Part shown: positions 1 to 5,884 of the stretch, in pieces | Position numbering within the stretch: position 1 is the stretch's first letter | Layout: each line of letters starts with the position of its first letter | Program-made: the position numbers and the translations under genes | Assembly (NCBI GenBank): GCA_024404275.1 | Contig: JAKSQG010000106.1 | Location: forward strand, 1-6,118 | Length of the DNA stretch: 6,118 nucleotides | Direction: 5' to 3' | Source of the DNA: Clostridia bacterium | Lineage (GTDB): Bacteria > Bacillota > Clostridia > Christensenellales > Aristaeellaceae | The notes under the pieces: generated by a model | Database searches by the model: none | Told to the model about the DNA's origin: nothing | What the model saw: only the letters and a program-made list of their open reading frames with translations

Positions 1-60
1 TTCCACCGTGGTCGGGCTGGCAATGCTGTTATAGTTCTGATCGACATAATACACCGTCAC
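1..60 (-). repeat. Direct repeat copy within surface-protein gene (second unit, edge-truncated)
   Basis: This copy matches 205-264 at 59 of 60 bases; the single difference is G at 56 against A at 260. The period is 204 bp (68 codons), so the reading frame is kept. It encodes the YYVDQNYNSIASPTTVE start of the repeat unit. The left boundary is the window edge, so the match may be longer. Confidence 0.95.
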
Positions 61-708
61 GAAGGTGTTCTGCGGGGCGGCGTACACAAAGTAGATGGCG
101 CTGTCCGTATAGCTGACATTCTGCTGGCTGCTGCCCTGCAGGGTGTAGCCCGCGGGAATGTCCCACGCGGAGGGCGTTACCGTCACCCTCTGACCATACG
201 GCACTTCCACCGTGGTCGGGCTGGCAATGCTGTTATAGTTCTGATCGACATAATACACCATCACCGTGCTGTCGGGCTGCGCGGGCGGCAGCGGCGCATC
301 GGTCACGGTGGAAATGTACAGGTTAAACTGCCCGATCAGCTGATAGGAGGCGTCATAAGCCAGCACCGGCAGGGCGTTGCCGTTCGCCTGACTGCCGGCG
401 TCCAGATAGCCGACCGCCGAAAGCGGCGTGCCGTTCGCCAGCGAAAAATAGGCATAACGGCCCGTGGTGTCATACACCGAAAGGGTCGCGTCGTTTTGAA
501 GCGCGCCCTGCGGCACATACAGCCAGTAGCTGTCCGGGCTGCCCGCCAGCGGCGCAGCGTTGGACTGCATCATCACGCCGTTTTCGTTCCATGTAAGCGA
601 AAACAGCACCTCCGGCACCCCGTTGGCTGCCAGGGCGCCCATGCAGCCCAGCGCAAGCAGCAGCGCCGTCACCAGCGCCGTCAGGGAAGCGGCAAAATGT
701 TTTTTCAT
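1..708 (-). CDS. Secreted MucBP-like repeat surface protein, N-terminal part
   Basis: This gene is partial: 236 codons are visible and the C-terminus lies beyond the left edge. It starts at the ATG at 708-706, with AAAGGAGG at 725-718 and 9 nt spacing. Residues 1-28 form a signal peptide: MKKHF, then a hydrophobic stretch, then GALAA, with a likely signal peptidase I cut near 27/28. A Cys at 22 follows LALG, but this is a poor lipobox. Residues 30-140 are an Ala/Gly/Tyr-rich extracellular region that I cannot assign. From residue 149 a 68-residue repeat begins with VMVYYVDQNYNSIASPTTVE and contains IPAGYTLQG. Its second copy begins at 217 and is cut by the edge. The YYVDxNxxxIA pattern resembles MucBP-type repeats of Firmicutes cell-surface proteins, which typically stack as stalks and end in a wall anchor. 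The anchor is not visible here. The role is probably surface display or adhesion, by inference. There is no in-frame stop of any kind in the visible part. Confidence 0.8.
   Translation of the reverse strand, partial: MKKHFAASLTALVTALLLALGCMGALAANGVPEVLFSLTWNENGVMMQSNAAPLAGSPDSYWLYVPQGALQNDATLSVYDTTGRYAYFSLANGTPLSAVGYLDAGSQANGNALPVLAYDASYQLIGQFNLYISTVTDAPLPPAQPDSTVMVYYVDQNYNSIASPTTVEVPYGQRVTVTPSAWDIPAGYTLQGSSQQNVSYTDSAIYFVYAAPQNTFVTVYYVDQNYNSIASPTTVE
205..264 (-). repeat. Direct repeat copy within surface-protein gene (first unit)
   Basis: This is the partner of 1-60. The match breaks immediately after position 264, where the coding sequence becomes the Pro-rich linker PLPPAQPD that precedes the first repeat unit. 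The first unit therefore starts at about residue 149. Confidence 0.95.
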
Positions 709-759
709 ACTCCTAAGCCTCCTTTGGAAAGCGGGAATTTTCGATAAAAAACTCCTTCA

Positions 760-788
760 ATTATATATCAGCACGGTTTTTTCGTCAA
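760..788 (-). promoter_or_regulatory. Sigma-A type promoter for surface-protein gene
   Basis: On the minus strand, TTGACG (788-783) is followed by a 17-nt spacer and TATAAT (765-760). The -10 box is perfect, five of six -35 bases match consensus, and the spacing is optimal. Transcription would start near 753, giving a leader of about 45 nt that carries the AAAGGAGG site at 725-718. This is the strongest promoter-like signal in the window, which suggests high basal expression of the surface protein. No operator-like dyad is obvious over it. Confidence 0.85.
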
Positions 789-877
789 TGCAAACGCCCT
801 TGCGCGCCCTTCAGGCAGGAAAAAACGCCTTGATGTCGAATACTCATTTCAGCATTTTTTGTTGAAGGAGCCCTGAC

Positions 878-1495
878 ATGGACGACAGCAGACTGGAGGA
901 GGTCTTCCTTTCCTCCGAAACCATTTTTGAAGGCAAGATCATCAACGTGGAACGCTGGCAGGTGCGCCTGCCCGACGGCAGCACCGCCCCCCGCGAGGTG
1001 GTGCGTCATCATGGCGCCGCCGCCGTGGTACCCGTGGACGAAAACGGTTATGTCACGCTGGTGCGCCAGCACCGGGTGGTCAACCACCGCTTCACGTGGG
1101 AAATTCCCGCGGGCAAGCTGGACAAGCCCGGTGAAAGCACCCTGGACGCCGCCAAGCGCGAATTGAGTGAGGAGACCGGCCTTTCCGCCGAAAACTGGAC
1201 GCTGCTCAGCGATATCCTGACCACGCCCGGCTTTTGCGATGAGCACATCGGCATCTATCTGGCCACGGGGCTTTCCGCCCACGAAACGCACCCCGATGAG
1301 GATGAATTCATCCACTCCACCACGATGCCGCTGGACGAAGCCGTCGGCATGATTGCCTCGGGCGCCATCCGCGACAGCAAGACCATCGTGGGGCTGCTCA
1401 TGGCACAGCGGGCCCTGCAGCAAAATGCCGCGCCGTTTGAGGGGTTCTCTACTATACAACGACCCACACGGGTGCTGGCATCCCGCTCCCTGTAA
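878..1495 (+). CDS. Nudix hydrolase, ADP-ribose pyrophosphatase (NudF-like)
   Basis: The protein has 205 residues, a normal length for the family. Family members hydrolyse ADP-ribose and related nucleoside diphosphate sugars to AMP plus sugar phosphate in the cytosol, using Mg2+ bound by the Nudix-box glutamates. The N-terminal subdomain contains REVVRHHGAAAVVPVDENG (39-57) and VRQHR, which are typical of ADP-ribose pyrophosphatases. The Nudix box spans about 79-102 (GKLDKPGE, then RELSEETGL) with R94, E95, E98 and E99 intact. There is one extra residue between the first Gly and Glu compared with the strict GX5E form, a variation I recall from other members of this subfamily. TPGFCDEHIGIYLA follows, matching the PGF-D-E substrate loop. 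The start is supported by AAGGAG about 8 nt upstream. The gene stops at TAA. Substrate preference within the subfamily is inferred, not shown. Confidence 0.9.
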   Translation: MDDSRLEEVFLSSETIFEGKIINVERWQVRLPDGSTAPREVVRHHGAAAVVPVDENGYVTLVRQHRVVNHRFTWEIPAGKLDKPGESTLDAAKRELSEETGLSAENWTLLSDILTTPGFCDEHIGIYLATGLSAHETHPDEDEFIHSTTMPLDEAVGMIASGAIRDSKTIVGLLMAQRALQQNAAPFEGFSTIQRPTRVLASRSL

Positions 1496-1508
1496 AATTT
1501 TTTCACGA

Positions 1509-1537
1509 TTGCATTTTTCGCCTGAATATGGGATAAT
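1509..1537 (+). promoter_or_regulatory. Probable promoter for the GNAT-TSCPD run
   Basis: TTGCAT (1509-1514), a 17-nt spacer and GATAAT (1532-1537) lie in the gap after the Nudix gene. A start near 1544 would leave only about 11 nt of leader and place the AGAGG site at its very 5' end. The next genes may therefore be transcribed both from here and by read-through from the Nudix gene. No terminator is visible between them. Confidence 0.5.
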
Positions 1538-1554
1538 TATCAAGAGGTTTCCTT

Positions 1555-2124
1555 ATGCAGGATTACCAACGTATTTTTCGCGCTCTGCCCGAGCTGGAAA
1601 CAAAGCGCCTTGTGCTGCGCCCCGTCACGCTGCGCGACAGCCGGGATCTGTACCGCTGCTACGGTGACCCGGAGGTCAGCCGCTTTGAGCCGCTCAGCGC
1701 GCACCGGTCGCTTGCCGAAACGCGGGCCTACATCCGCCGCCTGCTGCGCCAGTACCGTCTGGGGCTGCCCGGCAGCCTTGCCGTGGTGCTCAAGGGTGAA
1801 AACAGGGTCATCGGCACCGTCAGCTACAGCTACATCGACTGCGAAAGCCACTGTGCCGAGATCGGCTATTCCCTCGCCCGTGATGTATGGAACAACGGCT
1901 ACGGCACCGAGGCGCTCAGGGAGCTGCTTCGCTTCAGCTTTGCTGAACTGCACCTCAACCGGGTAGAAGCCATGTACGACCCGCAAAACCCCGCCTCCGG
2001 CCGCGTGATGGAAAAATGCGGCATGCAAAAGGAGGGGCTGCTCCGCGGACGCGTGTACAGCAAGGGGCAGTACCGCGATGTTTATCTCTATGCCATTCTG
2101 AGGAAGGATTTTCTTTCCATCTGA
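1555..2124 (+). CDS. GNAT family N-acetyltransferase, RimJ/RimL type
   Basis: The protein has 189 residues. The family transfers an acetyl group from acetyl-CoA to an amine, in the Acetyltransf_3 (RimJ/RimL, ribosomal-protein N-terminus) branch. The N-terminal strand LETKRLVLRPV (14-24) is the usual opening of this branch. The central strand with VIGTVSYSYID leads into EIGYSLARDVWNNGYGTEAL (102-121), whose NNGYGT segment is the pyrophosphate-binding loop (motif A). NPASGRVMEKCGM (145-157) is the typical C-terminal helix, followed by EGLLRGRVYSKGQYRDVYLY. The start ATG has AGAGG at 1543-1547 with 7 nt spacing. The stop is TGA. The true substrate is unknown: many members of this branch acetylate small molecules or antibiotics rather than ribosomal proteins. 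The neighbour genes do not narrow it. Confidence 0.88.
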   Translation: MQDYQRIFRALPELETKRLVLRPVTLRDSRDLYRCYGDPEVSRFEPLSAHRSLAETRAYIRRLLRQYRLGLPGSLAVVLKGENRVIGTVSYSYIDCESHCAEIGYSLARDVWNNGYGTEALRELLRFSFAELHLNRVEAMYDPQNPASGRVMEKCGMQKEGLLRGRVYSKGQYRDVYLYAILRKDFLSI

Positions 2125-2157
2125 TCCCACACTGACCCCATAAGGAGGATACAAATC

Positions 2158-2406
2158 ATGTTCCAGTATAAGACCCGGGGCACCTGCTCCACCCAGATCG
2201 ATCTGGAGATCGAAAACGGCATCATCACCGCCTGCACCATCCACAACGGCTGCCGCGGCAACACGCTGGGCCTGGCCAAGATGGTGGTCGGCCGCAAGGC
2301 GGACGAGGTCAAGGAGCTGCTTCGCGGCATTCCCTGCCGCGGCAACACGTCCTGCCCCGATCAGCTGTCCCGCGCCATCGAAGCTTATCAGCAGGAGGTG
2401 CAGTAA
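2158..2406 (+). CDS. TSCPD domain-containing small protein (TIGR03905-like)
   Basis: The protein has 82 residues, a full-length stand-alone TSCPD domain. The domain is named for the motif seen here at 64-68 (TSCPD within NTSCPDQL). It also occurs at the C-terminus of some vitamin-B12-dependent ribonucleotide reductases. Five cysteines (10, 26, 32, 60, 66) sit in GTC, CTIHNGC and IPCRGNTSC, a pattern suggesting metal binding or redox activity. The biochemical role of the stand-alone form is not established as far as I know. The RBS AAGGAGG (2142-2148) has 9 nt spacing. The gap to the upstream GNAT gene is 33 nt with no terminator, so the two are probably co-transcribed. The stop is TAA. Confidence 0.88.
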   Translation: MFQYKTRGTCSTQIDLEIENGIITACTIHNGCRGNTLGLAKMVVGRKADEVKELLRGIPCRGNTSCPDQLSRAIEAYQQEVQ

Positions 2407-2407
2407 C

Positions 2408-2515
2408 ATGAGCGGCAAGAACAGCAAAAAAGGCGTCAGCACCTTTGTGCGCGTCATGTGCGTCATTCTGGCGGTGCTCATCGTGGGCTCCACGCTGGCG
2501 TCCCTCTTCCTGTAA
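2408..2515 (+). CDS. Small single-span membrane protein, 35 residues
   Basis: This is a short open frame with the features of a real gene. It begins one nucleotide after the TSCPD stop codon, with AGGAGG at 2393-2398 placed 9 nt upstream inside the end of the TSCPD gene. It ends at TAA just before an intrinsic terminator. The protein begins with a basic segment (MSGKNSKKGVSTFVR), followed by about 19 hydrophobic residues, VMCVILAVLIVGSTLASLF, and a final Leu. This implies one transmembrane helix with the positive N-terminus inside. I do not recognise a named family. Tiny proteins of this build (KK-rich head plus one helix) occur in many Firmicutes, often annotated hypothetical. It is probably translationally coupled to the TSCPD gene. 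Function is unknown. Confidence 0.7.
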   Translation: MSGKNSKKGVSTFVRVMCVILAVLIVGSTLASLFL

Positions 2516-2534
2516 TTTCGAAACACACCGCCTG

Positions 2535-2571
2535 CGATGCAAACCGTTTCAGCGCTTTGCATCGTTTTTTT
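2535..2571 (+). terminator. Rho-independent terminator after the small membrane gene
   Basis: The arm CGATGCAAA (2535-2543) pairs perfectly with TTTGCATCG (2556-2564) over 9 bp. The loop is 12 nt, and a seven-T run follows at 2565-2571. The orientation fits only the plus strand. It separates the Nudix-to-small-ORF run from the flippase gene. A further T-rich stretch at 2576-2594 follows before the flippase RBS. Confidence 0.9.
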
Positions 2572-2609
2572 CGCGTTTTTATCCCCTTTTTTTTATCGGA
2601 GGAACCGTT

Positions 2610-4217
2610 ATGTCTCAAAAAACCAAATCGCTGGTCGGCGGCATCTCCATACTGGGGCTTGCCGGGCTGATCTGCAAGGTGGTCGGCGTACTGTACCGCA
2701 TTCCGCTGGCCGCCTATATCGGCGCCGAGGGGCTTGGTCTGTATTCCAAGGTGTTCCAGAGCTATAACCTGCTGCTGACCATCTCCTCTGCCGGTCTGCC
2801 CGTGGCCATCTCCCGCATGGTGGCGCACTACGTCACCCGGTAGGATCCCTCCGCCGCCCGCCGCGTGTTCCGCATCGCCGCGTGGGGCCTCACGGCGCTG
2901 GGTCTTCTGGCCACGCTGCTGCTGGTCGTGTTCAGCGGCTGGCTCAGCCGGCAGGCAGGCGCCCCCGAGATCCGCATGGGCTACCTTGCCATCGCCCCCT
3001 CGCTGCTGGTCGTGTGCATCATGAGCGCCTTCCGCGGCTACATGCAGGGTCACCGCAAGATGATGCCCACCGCCATTTCCCAGCTGATCGAGCAGGTGGG
3101 CAAGCTGGCAGTCGCACTGCCCATGGCCGTCGCGGGCATGAACATGGGCGGCGCCCCGTGGGGAGCCGCGGGCATGCTGCTGGGCACCAGCATCGCGGAG
3201 GGTGTCGCGCTCATCTTTATGTTCATCGCCCATCGCCGTGCGGGCGGAGAGTTTGCCGCCGTGCCGCAAAACAGCCTTGATGCCGCGCCCGAAAACACCG
3301 CGCTCATCAAAACGCTGCTCAAAATTTCCATTCCCATCACGCTGTCCAGCTGCATCGTGCCCCTGGCGGGCTGGATCGACAGCTTTATGGTCACCAACCT
3401 GATGGAAGCCGATGGCATGGCACACGCCGAAGCGCTGGTGCGCTACGGCCTGTATTCCAGTGTGGTGCTGTCGCTCATCAACGTGCCCACCGCCCTTGCC
3501 ATGGCCATGAGCACCAATCTGGTGCCCACCATCTCCTCCGGCATGGCGCGCCATGACATGGAGGATGTCTCCCGCCAGAGCATCGACGGCATGCGCATCG
3601 CCTCCATCGTGGGCATGCCCTGTTCGATGGGCATGAGCCTGCTCGCCCGCCCCATCCTGTACCTGCTCTTCAGTGCCAAATATACCCCCGCGCAGCTCGA
3701 CCTCGGCGCCGAAATTTTGCAGATGAGCGCCTTCACCATCTTCTTCTTCACCATGGTGCAGGCCACCAGCGGCATCCTGCACGGCTGCGGCAAGCAGCGC
3801 CTGCCGCTGTACACGCTGCTGGCGGGCGTCATCTGCAAGATCGGCCTCAACTGGCTGCTCATCGGCACGCCCTCCATCAACATTCACGGTGCCCCCATCG
3901 CCTCGCTGGTGTGCTACACCGTGTCGATGGTGCCCAACCTGTATTTCGTGGTCAAATACGCTTCCAAGCGTTTCCCCGTCACCTCCATCATTCTGCGCCC
4001 GCTGGCCGCCACCATGGGCATGGGCGCCATCGTATACGTCATCTGGTACGTGCTCTTTACCGAAAAATGCCTCACCACCGGCCGCCTGCTGCTGCTGGTC
4101 GCCGTGGCGGTATCCATCCTGATGGGCATCGTCTCCTACGCGGTGCTGGCCTTCAAGCTCAAGGCCATCCGCCCCGAGGATGTTCCCGGCCGTCTGCGCC
4201 GCTTTGTCAAACGCTGA
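2610..4217 (+). CDS. SpoVB/MurJ-like polysaccharide lipid flippase, with in-frame TAG at codon 78
   Basis: Read through one internal TAG, this frame encodes 535 residues, the normal length for SpoVB/YabM-type proteins of the MOP (MVF/PST) superfamily. These have about 14 transmembrane helices and move lipid-linked saccharides such as peptidoglycan precursors across the cytoplasmic membrane. The start ATG has GGAGG (2598-2602) with 7 nt spacing. Residues 1-77 carry the first helix (GGISILGLAGLICKVVGVLY) and YRIPLAAYIGAEGLGLYS, then SAGLPVAISRMV, all signature N-terminal family features. After the TAG (2841-2843) the same frame continues as DPSAARRVFRIAAW, the family's intracellular loop leading into helix 3. 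It then runs with membrane segments to the basic C-terminus RRFVKR and TGA. Without read-through the C-terminal part would have no RBS-supported start and would lack helices 1-2. The TGA stop overlaps the RBS of the next gene. Exact substrate and any sporulation role are not determinable here. Confidence 0.85.
2841..2843 (+). other. In-frame TAG, probably a sense codon (flippase codon 78)
   Basis: The context is GTC ACC CGG TAG GAT CCC. The residues around it read HYVTR-x-DPSAARRVF. In relatives I recall, this loop carries a polar or small residue before the Asp (for example Gly, Glu, Gln or Lys), followed by a conserved RVFR. The loop is cytoplasmic and tolerant. No alternative frame on either side restores homology, so a frameshift is excluded. 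Confidence 0.7.
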
Positions 4218-4222
4218 GGAGG
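4217..4222 (+). promoter_or_regulatory. RBS overlapping the flippase stop (translational coupling)
   Basis: The sequence is CGC TGA GGAGG AAGCC ATG. The Shine-Dalgarno AGGAGG begins on the last base of the flippase TGA and lies 5 nt from the MazG-fusion ATG at 4228. The two genes are therefore on one mRNA and probably coupled: ribosomes must reach the TGA, past the internal TAG, to terminate over this site. Confidence 0.85.
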
Positions 4223-4227
4223 AAGCC

Positions 4228-5517
4228 ATGCATTCCGTCACCGTTGTTTCCCTGGGCCCCGGGTCAAGAGAGCACCTCACCCTGGGCGTGCTCGACACCA
4301 TCAAAACCGCCAAGCGTCTGGTGCTGCGCACCGCCCTGACCGACGCGGGCAAATACCTGACCGAACAGGGCATTGCCTTCACCAGCCTGGATTCCCTGCA
4401 CGAGACCGCATAGGATTTTGACGAATTCACCGCTGCCGCCGTCGCCGCTGTCGAAAAGGCCGCTGCCCGCGGCAAGGCCGTGTACGCCGTGCTGGATGCC
4501 CTCACCGACACCACCGTGCAGGCGCTTTGTGAAAAGCACCCCGAGGATGTCATCATCGAAGGCGGCATGCCCGTCTCCGCCCCGCTGCTGCAGGCGGCAA
4601 AGGCCCGCGGTGCTGTGCGTGTGGTCAGCGCTACCGATTTGGAGGTGACCGATACCCAAGGGGGTCTCCTCATTACCGAGCTCAGCACGCCGTATCTGGC
4701 GGGCGAATGCAAGCTGAAGCTCACCCCGTGGTACGGCGATGAGACCGAGGTCCTGTTCTTCCCGCCCACGTCCAAGGCGCACCGCGAAGCCGTGCGCATC
4801 CCCCTGTGGGAAATGGACCGGCAAAAGAAGTACGACCACACCGCCGCGCTCTATCTGCCGCCCGCCCCGCTTCAGGCGCGCGAACGCCATGATTTTTACG
4901 ATCTGGTGCGCATCATGCAGCTTCTCCGCGGGCAGAACGGCTGCCCGTGGGATAAAGAGCAGACGCATGACACGCTTTCCCGCTATCTGATCGAAGAAGC
5001 CTACGAGGTCTCGCAGGCGGTCAGCGAGCGGGACTGGGAGCATGTGGCGGACGAGCTGGGCGATGTGCTGCTGCAGATCGTTTTCCAGTCCGATATCGGG
5101 GAGCAGTACGGCACCTTTGAATTGTCCGACGTCACCAGCGGCATCGTCAGCAAAATGCTGCGCCGCCACGAGCATATTTTCGGTTCTGTCCGCTGCGACA
5201 CCGCTGCCGAGGTCCTTCTCAACTGGGAAAAGGTCAAGCAGCGGGAGCGCGGCACCGCCGGCTTTGCCGATACGCTGCGCGCCGTGTCGCTGTCGCTGCC
5301 CGCTTTGCTGCGGGCGGAAAAGGTGATGAAAAAACTGGAAGCCCACGGCGATGACATTGCTGCCCTGACCGAAGGCAACCCACAAAAGGAGCTTCTGCTA
5401 TTGGTGGATCGTCTGCGCCGCGAGGGCAGATCCGCCGAGGAGGAGCTGCAGCGTGCCGTAACTGTCCTTGTTTCGCGAACGGAAGAAACAGAAAAAGCCT
5501 TGACAAGCGAAAATTAA
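4228..5517 (+). CDS. YabN-like fusion: tetrapyrrole-methylase-like domain plus MazG NTP pyrophosphohydrolase, with in-frame TAG at codon 62
   Basis: Read through one TAG, the frame gives 429 residues. The N-terminal half (about 5-190) resembles the SAM-dependent tetrapyrrole methylase fold of YabN: VVSLGPGSREHLTLG at 7-21, and later GGLLITELSTPYLAGECKLKL. The usual YAVPGHP-type loop is replaced by VYAVLDALTDTTV (85-97), so methylase activity is doubtful. From about residue 221 comes a complete MazG domain: LRGQNGCPWDKEQTHD (W241), EEAYE (E256, E257, E260), ELGD (E276, D279), then KMLRRHEHIFG and NWEKVKQRE. These are the Mg2+-binding EExxE and ExxD residues of NTP pyrophosphohydrolases, which hydrolyse (d)NTPs to NMP and PPi as house-cleaning. 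The internal TAG (4411-4413) lies in the methylase-like half, in HETA-x-DFDEF, and the frame is unbroken on both sides. The stop is TAA. The gene lies immediately downstream of the flippase, as yabN follows spoVB/yabM in Bacillus. Confidence 0.87.
4411..4413 (+). other. In-frame TAG, probably a sense codon (MazG-fusion codon 62)
   Basis: The context is GAG ACC GCA TAG GAT TTT GAC. The protein reads LDSLHETA-x-DFDEFTAAA. As I recall the family, YabN-type proteins have a segment like LY..AEDFDEL here, so Glu or Gln would be natural at x. The next Met codon in frame is at about 4480 and lacks a good RBS. An independent start there would delete the first third of the methylase-like domain. Confidence 0.72.
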
Positions 5518-5527
5518 TATGTATACT
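5500..5527 (+). promoter_or_regulatory. Sigma-A type promoter for the HU gene
   Basis: A perfect -35 TTGACA (5500-5505) lies inside the last codons of the MazG fusion, followed by a 16-nt AT-rich spacer and TATACT (5522-5527). The start should be near 5534, leaving a leader of about 47 nt that contains GGAGG at 5569-5573. An independent strong promoter fits the high abundance expected of HU. Confidence 0.8.
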
Positions 5528-5542
5528 TGATAAAGCTGACTA

Positions 5543-5556
5543 CGCCCACCCGGGCG
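5543..5556 (+). other. Short GC hairpin in the HU mRNA leader
   Basis: CGCCC (5543-5547) pairs with GGGCG (5552-5556) around a four-base loop ACCC. It starts about 9 nt into the predicted transcript and ends 12 nt before the GGAGG site. There is no T run, so it is not a terminator. It could protect the 5' end of the mRNA, or be chance in GC-rich DNA. Confidence 0.4.
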
Positions 5557-5580
5557 ATGACATTATTCGGAGGTATCCCC

Positions 5581-5862
5581 ATGAACAAGCAGGATTTGAT
5601 TGCGGCCGTTGCCAAGAAGGTCGGCCTGAATAACACCGATGCCAAGAAGAACGTGGAAGCCGTTCTCGACCTGATCACCGAAACCGTGTGCGAAGGCAAC
5701 AAGGTTTCCCTCAGCAAGTTCGGCACCTTTGAAGTCAAGGAGCGCGCCGCCCGCACCGGACGCAACCCCTCCACCGGCGAAGCCATCGAAATTGCCGCTT
5801 CCCGCGCCGTTTCCTTCAAGCCCGCCGCCTATCTGCACGACAAGCTGAACGGCAAGGACTAA
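5581..5862 (+). CDS. HU family nucleoid DNA-binding protein
   Basis: The protein has 93 residues, the standard HU length. HU is a homodimeric histone-like protein that binds and bends DNA without strict sequence preference and organises the nucleoid. The sequence opens with the family's MNKQDLIAAVAKKVGL helix. It continues through the dimer core (AVLDLITETVCEGNKVSLSKFGTFEV) and the beta-arm ERAARTGRNPSTGEAIEI (54-71), with the intercalating Pro at 63, and ends with RAVSFKPAAYLHDKL. The start ATG has GGAGG with 7 nt spacing. An in-frame upstream TTG at 5527 overlaps the promoter and is not a credible start. HU lies after the MazG fusion, as commonly seen in Clostridia. It has its own promoter and terminator, so it can be monocistronic. 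The stop is TAA. Confidence 0.97.
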   Translation: MNKQDLIAAVAKKVGLNNTDAKKNVEAVLDLITETVCEGNKVSLSKFGTFEVKERAARTGRNPSTGEAIEIAASRAVSFKPAAYLHDKLNGKD

Positions 5863-5884
5863 GCCTCAACCTCATCACGCTTTG

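Noticed and set aside
795..877. Promoter for the Nudix gene (TTGATG near 830)
   Set aside because: No -10 box of reasonable quality lies 16-18 nt downstream. A promoter must exist in this divergent spacer or act differently, but I cannot place it.
1467..1507. Terminator after the Nudix gene (CGGG...CCCG hairpin and six Ts)
   Set aside because: The stem is short and bulged, and the T run lies about 12 nt beyond it, too far for an intrinsic terminator.
785..2562. Minus-strand open frames opposite the Nudix and GNAT genes
   Set aside because: They are shadows of plus-strand genes with clear homology and good starts. Their compositions are GQ/H-rich and resemble no known family.
2610..4413. Annotating the flippase and MazG fusion as pseudogenes or as split gene pairs
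   Set aside because: Each has a single TAG and no other lesion, and family motifs are intact on both sides. The downstream pieces have no RBS-supported starts, and TAG is not used as a terminator by any visible gene.
2478..4841. Very long open frame on the minus strand (787 residues)
   Set aside because: It is antisense to the flippase and MazG genes. It has His/Gly/Ala-rich low-complexity composition caused by GC-rich codon bias, with no RBS and no recognisable domain.
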